This document shows, in pieces, positions 43,001-52,600 of a stretch of 64,000 bases of DNA (its first letter is position 1; the number at the start of each line of letters is the position of its first letter). The stretch covers positions 1 through 64,000 of the forward strand of contig JAGZEK010000001.1 of NCBI GenBank assembly GCA_018368345.1. The letters run 5' to 3'. A program made the position numbers and the translations under genes. This DNA comes from Collinsella sp. (lineage in GTDB: Bacteria; Actinomycetota; Coriobacteriia; Coriobacteriales; Coriobacteriaceae). Below the pieces are notes generated by a model, which worked only from the letters and a program-made list of their open reading frames with translations, was not told where the DNA came from and ran no database searches.

Positions 43001-43503
43001 GCCAGCTCATCCATGCGCGCGTCCGAAAGATCGGAGAGCGCTTTCATGAGGCTCGGGCTCGTGGGGACCGGCGCCGGAAAGGGAAAGTTAGGGTTGGCCA
43101 CTGGCGTGGCGTACGCGGGACGCCCGGGCTGCTTGAGCGGCGCTGTAAACGTGCGGACCGGCGTGCGCAGGCCCTCGACAGGCTCGATGCCGCTCGCATC
43201 CAGATACGCCAGTGCCGTGGCGATGGCGTGTTTGCACATGCCGGGATAGCGGTAGGCGGCGGGGCAATCGCAGTCGTAGTCGATAACCTCGTGCTCGTCC
43301 ACGTCGAGCGCCACATGCGTCTTGTACAGGTCGCCGCGCGAACCGCGCACCGTACCCTCGATCGTCACATTCTTGGAGAAGCGCGAGCCGGAGTCCTCAA
43401 ACGACAGCACAGCGCCGTTGAGCATGAGCGAACGCCCCTTCATAAAGGTGCCGCTGAGCGCCGCTTCTTTACGAAGCGCCTGCACAAACGTCCCCTGTGC
43501 CAT
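40039..43503 (-). CDS. SNF2-family DEAD/DEAH-box helicase with SWIM zinc finger
   Basis: The 1154-residue protein has an N-terminal SWIM-type finger (CDCPAAYRYPGMCKH near 77-91), a long helicase-associated region, and a SNF2 ATPase in the C-terminal half. Helicase motifs: ADDMGLGKTLQMIAH (Walker A, about 713), DEAQYIKN (Walker B, about 813), ALTGTPIENRLSELW (III) and TDRAHRIGQQHTVTVYKLIA (VI). Such proteins remodel protein-DNA complexes or assist transcription and repair. GGAGG fixes the start at 43503. It lies downstream of dnaE, separated by a large inverted-repeat element. Confidence 0.93.
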   Translation of the reverse strand: MAQGTFVQALRKEAALSGTFMKGRSLMLNGAVLSFEDSGSRFSKNVTIEGTVRGSRGDLYKTHVALDVDEHEVIDYDCDCPAAYRYPGMCKHAIATALAYLDASGIEPVEGLRTPVRTFTAPLKQPGRPAYATPVANPNFPFPAPVPTSPSLMKALSDLSDARMDELAGMRRKLVATVDPDAPKAVLEPSLVPYYNPLFADRFSWALELRIRCGSVSYVVKDIDGMAAAYVRGGTFSYGKKLTFLHTPETFDEVSVRLLDLVATTVSYLYDITSSRSASYDFARSGFVAERQLPLSEHDIVYMLDLLRGRTISFEPAWSRGTTTHRSYEVAVESVPEGEDEASAKRPPLLAAKIAPAAGGSYDLRLPADAYCFASGDVAYLVDTHRARRADAAFAQHAAPFLSRLLPCRTPVHIAAEQVGEFCRMALPVLREYTDLTAPAVLDTVAPEPSFAMAIGVDDGLVTCKITVAYGDWSADLFSLGAPGSPFEDQRPGVPPRDMVSEFRVMDTAAMYFDFYEGGLAFEERDDESLFRLLTEGLSALSELGEVMLSDRLRQISVRPAPKLSVRATVKSNLLDVELGASGLSAADLAIYLDSYKRHQTFARLTSGDIVRLDEGARAAFGLAEDLGVDAVDLLDGVSLPASSTLFVDSMLARTPALEADRDAAFRRTVERLDTLGKMDFTVPASLKATLRGYQVDGYQWLGSLEHLGLGGILADDMGLGKTLQMIAHILARVEAGDTKPTLVVCPASLVYNWTAELERFVPSLDVCAIVGAKAQRRVQIAGVAEHNVVVTSYDLMRRDIDEYAEQDFARVVLDEAQYIKNPLTQVARAAKRLPAGVRFALTGTPIENRLSELWSIFDFLMPGLLGTRDSFAKRFESPVEHAEGDSAARLQALVSPFVLRRVKEDVVADLPEKIEDTVMAQLTGEQRKLYLANQDRIAQQVQHREANEFKKDKLKVLAELTKLRQICCDPHLHYEDYKSGSAKLDACMELVHGALDGGHHILLFSQFTGMLDIISKRLAKEDIGFLKLTGASSKESRARMVAQFQAGEVPVFLISLKAGGVGLNLTAADVVIHYDPWWNVAAQDQATDRAHRIGQQHTVTVYKLIAKDTIEERIMQMQESKRDLVNSVLGGDGISSALFTREDVLALLGGDGR

Positions 43504-43524
43504 CACTTCCTCCAATCGCACCCA

Positions 43525-43651
43525 GGGTAGCTAATTTGGGACGGGGTTATTTTAGCTACCCCCACATGTTGGTTGAGAGTTATTCAAATCCCAGCCAATT
43601 CGCCGTCAGCCAAAGGGTAGCTAAAAAAGCCCCGTCCCAAATTAGCTACCC
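43525..43651. repeat. 127-bp element of 37-bp inverted repeats
   Basis: Arms 43525-43561 and 43615-43651 match in inverted orientation at 35 of 37 positions. Each arm itself starts GGGTAGCTAA and ends TTAGCTACCC, giving nested symmetry, and encloses TTGGGACGGGG or its complement. The 53-base centre has no gene. It fills the gap between dnaE and the SNF2 gene and can fold into a long hairpin on either strand. Confidence 0.85.
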
Positions 43652-43667
43652 CTCAGCAACGCCGTCC

Positions 43668-46600
43668 CTAGATTACCGTCACGCGACCCTGGTTACCCAC
43701 AATGGCCTTGGCCTCGGCCAGCAGCGGAATCGAGCGTGCGTTGACCTTGGCCGGCACCTCGGCACGCAGCACGCGCCCGTCCACCTGCTCGATAAAGATC
43801 TCTACGCGGTCGCCGCCCGGGTTGGTGGTAAGCACCGTGGCAAGACGCGCCATATTGCCCTGGCTAAAGCGGCTGTTGGGCACCATGACCTCAAACACCT
43901 TGGGCTTGTTGTTCTCCTCGTTGAGCTCGAGCGGCACGATCTCCTGCGCGATGATCTGGTCGCCGCGGTCCGAGCGCTCGAGCTTGCCCTTAATGCGCAC
44001 AAAGGCGTCGGACAGCTGCGCGCCGGTCTCGGGATCGACCTCGCCGTACAGATACCCCTCGGCCTCCTTATAGGTCTTGGGGAACACCACGACCGTGGCT
44101 TCGCCTTCCATGTCCTCGAGCTGGACGATGCCCATGGGGTCGCCGTTTTTGGTCACGCGCTTGGACACGCTCGAGACCATGCCGGCCCACCACAGCGCCT
44201 TCCCCTCGGGAATCTCCTGGTTGATGGTACCGCCCGTAGGATTCTGAACTTCGTAGCCGGTGTCGATCTGCGAGAACGAGAAGTCGCGCGCTTTGCTAAG
44301 TGCATACTCAAACGGGCGCAGCGGGTGGTCCGAGACGTAGATGCCCAGAACCTCCTTCTCCTGGCTCAGCTTGAGGTGGCGGTCCCATTCCTGGCCGTCC
44401 GGATCGGGCACGCTGACCTCAAAGCCCGAGCCCTCAACGTCGCCAAACATATCGAAGAACGAGGTCTGGCCGCTCGCGCGGTCCTTTTGGCGCTTCACCG
44501 CGGCGTCGATGATGTTCTCAGGGTTGTTCTTGTCCACAAAGTGCATCATCTGACGGCGCGGGTAGCCCGTGGAGTCGAAGGCGCCTGCCTTGATCAGCGA
44601 TTCGATCACGCGACGGTTGGCCTGGCTCGAGTCCACGCGCTCGACAAAGTCGTGCAGCGTCTTAAACGGGCCGCCTGCCTCGCGCTCGGCGATAATCGCC
44701 TGCGCCACGCCGGTGCCCACGCCGCGGATGCCGGCCAAACCAAAGCGCACGCCCTCCTTGGTGGCCGTGAACTCGGTACCGGACTCGTTGACATCTGGCG
44801 ACAGCACGGGGATGCCGTCGTGACGGCACGCCGAGACATAGTGCACGATCTTGTCGGTCTTGCCCGTATAGGACGTCAGAACGGCCGCCATGTACTCGTG
44901 CGGATAATGCGCCTTGAGCCATGCCGTCTGCATAACCAGAATGGCGTAACCAGCGGAGTGCGACTTGTTAAAGGCGTAGGATGCAAACTCAAGAACATCG
45001 TCCCAAATCTTCTGGGCGACCTCGCGCGTGTAGTTGTTCTTGATGGCGCCGTTCATCCAGTGGTCGTAGGTGGTCTCGTCCGAGCCATCCTCCCAGTGCA
45101 GCACCGTCGACGTGAGCAGCTTGATCTTTTTCTTAGCCACGGGCTTACGGATACGCGAGTCCGATTCGCCCTTGGAGAAGCCGCACATCTCGACGGAGAT
45201 GAGCATAACCTGCTCCTGGTAGACCATGGTGCCGTAGGTTTCGCCCAGGATGTCGTCCAGACGGTCGTCATAGGAGACGGCCGGCTCCTTGCCGTTCATA
45301 CGGTTGATGTAGGACGAAACCATGCCGGCGCCCAGCGGGCCCGGGCGGTACAGGGCGATCAATGCCACGACGTGCTTGTACTCGGTGGGCTTCATGTTCT
45401 TGATCGTGGCCGTCATACCGGCGGACTCGACCTGGAAGACGCCGGCGGTGTGACCGGAGCCCATGAGCTTAAAGATCTCGGGATCGTCAAAGGGAATCTC
45501 TTCCTCTTTGATGTCGATGCCGAAGTTCTTCTTGATGTTTGCCTTGGCCTTGGAGATAACCGTCAGCGTGCGCAGGCCCAAGAAGTCCATCTTGAGCAGG
45601 CCCATGTCGGCAACGGTATGGCCCTCGTACTGGGTAATCTCGACGCCGCCCTTGGTGTCGAGCTTGGTGGGCACGTGCTCGTTGACGGGGTCGCGGCAGA
45701 TCAGAACGGCGCACGCGTGCACGCCCTCGCCACGGGTTAGGCCCTCGATCGAGAGCGCCGTGTCGATGATACGGCGGGCGTCGTCGTCCTTTTTATAGGC
45801 CTCGGCAAAATCGGGGTTAAACAGATCCTCTTTGCCGGGTTGTTTGTCGAGCACCTGCTTGAGCTTGACCTTGGGGTCGCTCGAGACCATCTTGGACAGG
45901 CGCTGGCCCATGTAGACCGGGTAGTCCAGGACGCGCGCGGCGTCGTTGATGGCCTGCTTGGCCTTGATGGTCGAGTAGGTGATGACGTGGGTGACCTTCT
46001 CGGGACCGTAGAGTTGGCGAACGTGCTCCACGACCTCGAGGCGCCGCTCATCGTCGAAGTCCATATCGATATCGGGCATCTCGGTACGCTGCGGGGACAG
46101 GAACCTCTCGAACATCAGACCGTTCTCGAGCGGGTCGAACGCGGTGATGTTCATGGCGTAGGCGACGATAGCGCCAGCGGCCGAGCCACGGCCGGGGCCA
46201 ACGCCGATGCCGTTGTCCTTGGCCCATTGCACGTACTCGGCAACGATGAGGAAGTAGGCGGCAAAGCCCTTGTCGCAGATGACCTTGTATTCGTACTCAA
46301 AGCGCTCTTTGATGTTGACGCCACCGATCTCGCGCGTGGCCCAGTCGTCGCCGTAGTGCTGGCGCAGGCCCTTCTCGCATTCGCGGCGGAACTGGCTCTC
46401 GTGCGTCTCTCCGGGATCGAGCAACGGGAAGCGCGGCAGGATGATGGAGTCCCAGTCGAGCTCAACGTAGCACTTGTCGGCAATCTCGAGCGTGTTGTCG
46501 CATGCCTCGGGGCAATACGGGAACATCGCCCGCATCTCCTCCTCGGTCTTCATGTAGAACTCCGAGCCGGTCATGCGCATGCGGTTGGGGTCGTCGACCT

Positions 46601-47471
46601 TGGCGTTCATGCCAATACACATGATGACGTCCTGCACGGGCGCGTCCTCGCGGCGCAGGTAGTGGAAGTCGTTGGTGGCGATGACCTTGACGCCCACCTG
46701 CTTGGCGATGTCGATGAGCGTGCGGTCCATCTGCTCGTCGGTCAGGCCGTTATCGGTGGTAATGCCGTGTTCCTGAATCTCGATATAGAAGTCGCCGGGC
46801 TCGAAGGTATCACGGAAAGTCTCGGCCCATTTAATGGCGCCTTCCATGTCGCCGCGGTCGATGTATTTGGGGATGATGCCGGCGATACAGGCACTCGTGC
46901 AGATCATGCCCTTGGCGTGGCGGCGCAGGTTATCGAGCGTCACGCGCGGCTTGTAGTAAAAGCCCTGCACGGCGGCCTCGGAGACCGTCTGCATCAGGTT
47001 GACGTAGCCCTCCTGGTCCTTGGCCAGAAGGATCATGTGGTAGAGCTCGGGCTTGCGGTCGCGGGCGAGCGTCTCGTCCGGCGTAAAGTAGACCTCGCAG
47101 CCAAAGATGGGCTTGATGACCAGGGGCGGCTTGAGCTCGTCGATATTGCCCTTCTCGTCCCACATGGCCATGTCCTTAACGTACTGGGCATGCTCGCGCG
47201 GGTTTGCCTCCGGGTCGGGCTCCACCAGCTCGTCGCGACGGCCCTTTTCCAAGAAGGCCTTGTCGTGACTCCAAGTTTTGTACTCGGGCGTGTTGTGGTT
47301 GACGGCGTCGCAGGCCAGCGCCAGATCGGGCACGCCGTACATGTAGCCGTGGTCGGTAATGGCCACGGCGGGCATGCCCAGCTCAACGGCACGGTTGACC
47401 ATATCCTGGATACGGGTTGCGCCGTCGAGCATGGAGAAGACAGTGTGGTTGTGCAGATGGACGAATGCCAT
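43668..47471 (-). CDS. dnaE: DNA polymerase III alpha subunit
   Basis: The 1267-residue replicative polymerase subunit has the C-family order: a PHP domain at the N-terminus (FVHLHNHTVFSMLDGA; AITDHGYMYG), palm with GVGPGRGSAAGAIVAYA near 455 and PDIDMDFDDERR near 490 (catalytic aspartates), a helix-hairpin-helix region and an OB-fold C-terminus (GMVSSVSKRVTKNGDPM near 1090). The N-terminal PHP carries metal-type His/Asp residues, so proofreading activity is possible. The start at 47471 has GGAG at 8 bases. It stands alone on its transcript as far as the gaps show. Confidence 0.97.
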   Translation of the reverse strand: MAFVHLHNHTVFSMLDGATRIQDMVNRAVELGMPAVAITDHGYMYGVPDLALACDAVNHNTPEYKTWSHDKAFLEKGRRDELVEPDPEANPREHAQYVKDMAMWDEKGNIDELKPPLVIKPIFGCEVYFTPDETLARDRKPELYHMILLAKDQEGYVNLMQTVSEAAVQGFYYKPRVTLDNLRRHAKGMICTSACIAGIIPKYIDRGDMEGAIKWAETFRDTFEPGDFYIEIQEHGITTDNGLTDEQMDRTLIDIAKQVGVKVIATNDFHYLRREDAPVQDVIMCIGMNAKVDDPNRMRMTGSEFYMKTEEEMRAMFPYCPEACDNTLEIADKCYVELDWDSIILPRFPLLDPGETHESQFRRECEKGLRQHYGDDWATREIGGVNIKERFEYEYKVICDKGFAAYFLIVAEYVQWAKDNGIGVGPGRGSAAGAIVAYAMNITAFDPLENGLMFERFLSPQRTEMPDIDMDFDDERRLEVVEHVRQLYGPEKVTHVITYSTIKAKQAINDAARVLDYPVYMGQRLSKMVSSDPKVKLKQVLDKQPGKEDLFNPDFAEAYKKDDDARRIIDTALSIEGLTRGEGVHACAVLICRDPVNEHVPTKLDTKGGVEITQYEGHTVADMGLLKMDFLGLRTLTVISKAKANIKKNFGIDIKEEEIPFDDPEIFKLMGSGHTAGVFQVESAGMTATIKNMKPTEYKHVVALIALYRPGPLGAGMVSSYINRMNGKEPAVSYDDRLDDILGETYGTMVYQEQVMLISVEMCGFSKGESDSRIRKPVAKKKIKLLTSTVLHWEDGSDETTYDHWMNGAIKNNYTREVAQKIWDDVLEFASYAFNKSHSAGYAILVMQTAWLKAHYPHEYMAAVLTSYTGKTDKIVHYVSACRHDGIPVLSPDVNESGTEFTATKEGVRFGLAGIRGVGTGVAQAIIAEREAGGPFKTLHDFVERVDSSQANRRVIESLIKAGAFDSTGYPRRQMMHFVDKNNPENIIDAAVKRQKDRASGQTSFFDMFGDVEGSGFEVSVPDPDGQEWDRHLKLSQEKEVLGIYVSDHPLRPFEYALSKARDFSFSQIDTGYEVQNPTGGTINQEIPEGKALWWAGMVSSVSKRVTKNGDPMGIVQLEDMEGEATVVVFPKTYKEAEGYLYGEVDPETGAQLSDAFVRIKGKLERSDRGDQIIAQEIVPLELNEENNKPKVFEVMVPNSRFSQGNMARLATVLTTNPGGDRVEIFIEQVDGRVLRAEVPAKVNARSIPLLAEAKAIVGNQGRVTVI

Positions 47472-47711
47472 GTGATGAGCTCCGATGCGGGTTCGTGTTC
47501 TGACTGAACGATTTTACCGCACGGCGCGGACGGCACCCGAACCTAGCCAAACCAACACGGGCAGTCTTTTTGGGACCTTCAAAAAGGGGAATGAGGGCAT
47601 CCAGATATATCGAGTATTACTGGAACCCCGGCGATGCGCGGAATGATTTGTGACGAATAGTCATGTCCATCAAGAAGGCTCGACGCTTCGGATAGCTCGT
47701 CAATCGATATA

Positions 47712-48911
47712 TCAATTCTTGGAGACCTGTATTCCAACCATTTTTAATGAAACAACGGCGGTAATTGCTATCGCGATTGCACCAATAATACCGAGCGCTA
47801 TCTGAATGGGATATAACCCCAACACATGTCCAAATATGGAGAAAAACACTGCAGAAAAGAGAGCCCTTACCAGAGACGCGACGGAAAGGATCGTCGCGCG
47901 GAGATCGTCCGCTATAGCGTCTTGGATTAAGTTTTCCGAAGTGATGTACACCACTTCTGGGAGAAAACAAAGCACCATGCTAAGGCCAAACAAACACAGC
48001 GGATTTGAAGCGAACCACGGAAGAATCATGAAAAGGCCAGCCTCGATTAGCATCGAGCCGAGCATGGTATTTCTTTTCCCGAAACGCAATGAGAAGAAAT
48101 CTGCTGCAATGTAGGCCGTCGCATTTACTGCATAGGATGCACCGAAAAAGATTCCTATTATGGAGACGGGAGCATCAAATGCGTCGAATACCAACTGATT
48201 CAAGTTGTAATAACTCCCATAGAATCCATCGAGCATGCTTGTGCCGATTAGAAGAAGCAACACCGCAAAAGCGGATTCTCCAATGCACCAGGTTTCGCGT
48301 CTGAAGATCTTGGCTACGTCAAACCTTCCCTTTTCAGAGCTTTCAGAACGGGTCGCTTCCGTCCTCTCAATGGGATACAGAAGGAAAAGCTGCAGGAGAG
48401 AGAAAACGGAGACACATACGTAGAGGGCGCTCCAAGATACTTGGGCAATGAAAGATCCGAGCACAATTGCCATTCCCGTAGCGATTGATTGTGCGGCAAG
48501 CAGCCGAGCATTGATGGTGAGGAAGCGCTCTCCTTGACCGGCATTCCGGGCAATTTCATATAAAAGTGCTTGTTCGGATCCCGATTGAAGGGAGTAGGCG
48601 AGTGCCTCAACAAGGGAAAGCACGACAAGAAAGGGGCCTGAGAGCAACAGCATGCCAGCCGTATGGAAGAAAAGCAGCAGCACGCCCACTTGAATTGAAA
48701 ACTTCTTTCCAAAGAAATCGCCTATCAGCCCTGTTGGCAGCTCGAGGACGACCGTTGCAATGTTAAACAGGGCTTGATAAAGCGCGATTTCCGTGACAGG
48801 CATTCCTTTCTCCGCAAGGAAAAGTAGAAACACTCCCCGATTTAAAACAAATCCCGCGAGAACGAAAAAGGCGGAATAGATGTGCAGTTGCGTAGCGGCA
48901 TTCTTATTCAT
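47712..48911 (-). CDS. MFS transporter
   Basis: The 399-residue protein has about 12 hydrophobic segments and the MFS loop 2-3 signature LPTGLIGDFFGKK near 55, with a second-half equivalent near 265. The substrate cannot be read from the sequence; drug or metabolite export is most common for this shape. The gene and the stretch around it (about 47.6-49.0 kb) use more A/T than the surrounding genes, suggesting recent acquisition. GGAAGTG stands before the ATG at 48911. Confidence 0.85.
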   Translation of the reverse strand: MNKNAATQLHIYSAFFVLAGFVLNRGVFLLFLAEKGMPVTEIALYQALFNIATVVLELPTGLIGDFFGKKFSIQVGVLLLFFHTAGMLLLSGPFLVVLSLVEALAYSLQSGSEQALLYEIARNAGQGERFLTINARLLAAQSIATGMAIVLGSFIAQVSWSALYVCVSVFSLLQLFLLYPIERTEATRSESSEKGRFDVAKIFRRETWCIGESAFAVLLLLIGTSMLDGFYGSYYNLNQLVFDAFDAPVSIIGIFFGASYAVNATAYIAADFFSLRFGKRNTMLGSMLIEAGLFMILPWFASNPLCLFGLSMVLCFLPEVVYITSENLIQDAIADDLRATILSVASLVRALFSAVFFSIFGHVLGLYPIQIALGIIGAIAIAITAVVSLKMVGIQVSKN

Positions 48912-49014
48912 TTGGCACTTCCATCAACTACTTTTGTCGGGCCGCTCGCTACTGACTCGAAGCCTGAAGTGTTCACAGTTGATGTGAAGAGCGGTAAAGC
49001 TTTTGCACAGGGTA

Positions 49015-49524
49015 TCAATGGAATACATCCGAAGCGTTTTCGGCAGTATCATCGGCGAAGGCGGGATTAGCCTTTACGCGGCGCTCACCCTCGATGTATT
49101 TGACGATTTGATCAATCGTCTGGTTGGCGTGGCTCTTGAGCTTGCGCTCGTAGAAGAAGAGGCCGAGCTTGCCGCGCATGCCAGACGTGTTGCCACCCGC
49201 ACCCTGAAAATCCTCGGTATAGGTGAGCTCGCAAGCACCATCGCCAGCAGGTGCAGTCTCATAGCGCATGGTATTGATGCCCGCCGCATACTGAAAACGG
49301 ACCTCATAGAGGCACGGGTAGTCAAAGTGCTTGATCTTAACCTTGATCGCCGTGCCCTTGGTCTTGCCTTTTGCGGACTGGGCGCGCTTCTCGTACTTAT
49401 AGCCGTTGAGCTTATTGCGGCTAGGACGTTTGCCCGTGACGTTCTCGATATCCCGCATGATGGACCCCGCCAGAGCGTCAAAAAGCTCCTCCGGCGTCAC
49501 CTTAAGCGTTTTGGTGAGCTGCAT
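49015..49524 (-). CDS. DUF3284 domain protein
   Basis: The 169-residue protein resembles the DUF3284 family, small helix-grip (START-like) proteins with an N-terminal LTKTLKVTPEELFDALAGS segment, a strand-rich middle (KVKIKHFDYPCLYEVRFQY) and a C-terminal helix (KSHANQTIDQIVKYIEGE). Members are often encoded beside sugar-uptake genes, not seen here. It is probably soluble and ligand-binding; the ligand is unknown. Its start lies 137 bases from the end of addA. Confidence 0.75.
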   Translation of the reverse strand: MQLTKTLKVTPEELFDALAGSIMRDIENVTGKRPSRNKLNGYKYEKRAQSAKGKTKGTAIKVKIKHFDYPCLYEVRFQYAAGINTMRYETAPAGDGACELTYTEDFQGAGGNTSGMRGKLGLFFYERKLKSHANQTIDQIVKYIEGERRVKANPAFADDTAENASDVFH

Positions 49525-49589
49525 GATGGCCCCTTATTCGTTTGAACCGTTCGGGCCATTGTACCGCCCCAAGCTCTCCCATGCGTTGC

Positions 49590-49644
49590 GGTGCCATTTG
49601 GACGATTGAGGGCCTTACGGCCGCAAAACCAACCAAATAGCACC
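49590..49644. repeat. Nested hairpin between addA and the DUF3284 gene
   Basis: GGTGCCATTTGG (49590-49601) pairs with CCAAATAGCACC (49633-49644), 11 of 12, and GGCC-TTAC-GGCC nests inside (49611-49622). It follows the addA stop (minus strand) but lacks a T-run, so it may stabilise the mRNA end or be an intergenic repeat. Confidence 0.55.
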
Positions 49645-49660
49645 ATAAAGCCTGAGGTGG

Positions 49661-52600
49661 CTAGAGGCTGTAGGTGACTACTTGAGGCTCGCAGGGGTTG
49701 GCGGGGTCGACTTGCTCCACGCGGACGAACTTGACGGTCACGGCCTCAAAGCCCGCCTTGTGCAACACATCGGAGTAGACGCGCGCCTGCAGGGCGTGCT
49801 TCTCCTGCAGCTGTTCCGGCGTCTCGTCCGGCGTCCCGCCCGTCTTGTAGTCGATGACCAGCGCGCATGACGAATCCGCCGGGTTCGTCGCCAAAGCGTC
49901 GATGGCGCCCTCGGCATATGCACCGTAGCGGGCGATGTCCTCGTCCTCGCAGCCCAGCGAGAAGAACGGCACCTCGGCGCGAACGCACGGCCACGCGAGC
50001 AGGTCGGCACGAGCAGCCGACTTGAGCCAGCGGTCCAGGGCAACGTCGAAGCGTTCGCGCTGCTCCGGCGTCAGGCACCACAGGCGCGCCAGCGCATCGG
50101 CACGCTCGGCGGGCAGCGCATCGGCACCCATCTCGATCAGCCACTGGCAGGCGGCATGGAACGCCGAGCCCAGCGCCATGGGGTTGCCGGCGGGCTCAAC
50201 GGCGGCCACGCCTGCATCCGTCATCTCGGAACCATCCGACTCCGCATCATCGCCAGCCTCGTCCATGGGCACATGCGCCTCGGCGGCTCGGTCCTCGGAC
50301 TCGGCATGCAGCGCCGCGGCAATTGACGAGTAGCTGTACGAATCGCGCGCCGGATACGGGCAGGTGCCCATGCGCACGCCCACCGCCTGGGGATACACGA
50401 GCTCAAACGCATCGGGCTCGGGGTCGGCAGGACCGGGAACAGCGGCGTGGGCATCCGCACCGGCACCCTCCGGCTCCGCATCGCCGCGGACAAGCCTGCC
50501 CTCGACATCCAGCGAAGCGTTGACCTCAAACGTCTGCTCGCCAAACGTAAAGTCCGCCAGCGAGATGAGCTCGTAGTCGCCCGGCTTGGAGTTGTCGAAC
50601 ACCAAACGGTCGCTATCGAGCTGCGGCATGTCCAGGCTGTCGGTCGGCAGGATGCGGCGCAGCACGTCGTAGGTCAGATCCGTCTCGACATCGAAGGTCG
50701 GCGCCGTCACCTTGCCGCGGCTCACGCCGGCATCCATCGCCAGAATGACCAGCTCGCGCGCTCGCGTCATGGCGACATAGAGCAAGCGAGCCCGCTCCTC
50801 GAGCGAAAGCTGCAGGTCGTGGTTGCGCAGGCGAACGAATGCCTCGGCGGGAGAACCCGTCGCGCAGACATCCTCCATGAGCTCCGGCGGCAACCATAGC
50901 GACGTGCCCTTACCCTTAAACGCATGCTCAAACTGCTTTTTGACGTCATCGCCCTTTACGAACGTGCCGTCCGCGAGTTTAACGCCGTCGAAGCGCGCCG
51001 GCAGCGCCACGACCTGCGCTCCGCCCTCGACACGCCCCATCTGAGCCGCACCCGAGGACTTACGCACGCCAAAGCACTCCGCAACCGCCACGACCGGATA
51101 CTCCAGGCCCTTGGAGGCATGCACCGTCATGATGCGCACCGCGCCGTCGCCCTCCTCGTTGAGGGCACCTGGGGCCTCCTTGCCCGCCAAGAAGCGGTCG
51201 AAGGCAAGCGCAATGGAACGCGGCGAGTTACCGAACTCGGCCTCCGCCTCGGCCACGGCATCGAGCGCCTTAAGCACGTTGGCGGCAATGGCCTTGCCCT
51301 CGGGACCACGCTGTGCCAGACGCACAAACCAGCCGGAGGCGTTGACAGTATCGCGCGCGATGGCGGCGAACGAATCGCGGCCCACGCGACGAAGCGCATA
51401 CCGCAGCACCTCGCGGGCGCGCGTCACGAGCGGCAAGTCTTGCAAACCCGGTACATCGGAATCGCTCATGATGCCCGCATCGATGTTGCGGCGCGAGGTC
51501 TCCCCCGTCTGGTCGTCCAGTTTGGTCGCCAGCGCCAGGAACTCCTGGGCGCCGAGCGCAAACATCGGCGAGGCGAGCAGTGGCATAAGGCCCTGCGCCG
51601 TATCGGCCGGATTGGCGAGTGCGCAGACCAGGGCACGCACCGTCTGCACCTCAGCTGCCTGGGCAAAGACCGAGCCGCCTGCGATCACGCAGTCGAGCCC
51701 CTGGTCGCGGAAGGCCTGCGCATAGACATCGGCGTTGGTCATGCGGCCCAGCAGCAGGACCATGCTGCCCTGGGGCTGGCCCGCTTTAACGAGTGCTTGG
51801 AATCGCTCCGCAATCGCGCGAGCTTTCGCCTGCGTTCGCTCCTGCGTACTGCCACCGGCAACGAAGATCGCCTGGCGGCGCGATGTCTTCGCCTTGAGCT
51901 TGTCCTCGCGTTCGTCGCTCGGTTCAAGATCCAAGAACCCCTGCATCAAACCACCGGTGTCGCCGTCAAAGACGCGCGCCACATAGCGCAGCACCTCGTC
52001 GTGGCTGCGGAAGTTGCGTACAAGCTTGACGAGCTCGCCGGCGGGGGCATCGGACGTGGCGACCGTCTCGGACGCCGTCGTCGAACCCACCTTGCGCTCC
52101 TGGCGACGGAACACCTCGACCTCGGCACCACGGAAGCGGTAGATCGACTGCTGCGCATCGCCTACGGTGCACAGTGCGCGCTCCCCCGCGCCCGTCAGGT
52201 AACGGATCAAATCGACCTGCATCTGGTCGGTATCCTGGAACTCATCGATCATGACCATCTTAAAGCGACCCTCATAGGCCGCTCGGATGGCGGGATAATC
52301 GCGCAGCGCCTCGTACGCCATGCGCAGCAGGTCGTTGTTATCAAGCGCGGACTGGTCAGCCTTGAGCGCGCGGTATTCCGCCTCCACAGCACGAGCAAGC
52401 CCCACCAGCGCATCGAGCGCCGGACCGCCGCAGGCAAGCACGATATTGATAAATGCATCGGCGGCCTCGGCCTTGAGCAGCTCCACCTGCTCCTTAGGAA
52501 ACGCCTTGCTCGCCCGAGGCATGCTGCACGACATCATGAGTCGCGCCACATCCTCCATGGTTTTGCCGCTCGCCTCAAACGCGTCGATGGCATCGAGTGC

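Noticed and set aside
45840..47507. Plus-strand frame opposite dnaE
   Set aside because: Val/Leu/Asp-rich shadow without homology.
47617..47711. Short open frames just after the MFS gene that might be a fragment of another gene
   Set aside because: They overlap the transporter's end in another frame, have no start signal and resemble nothing I know.
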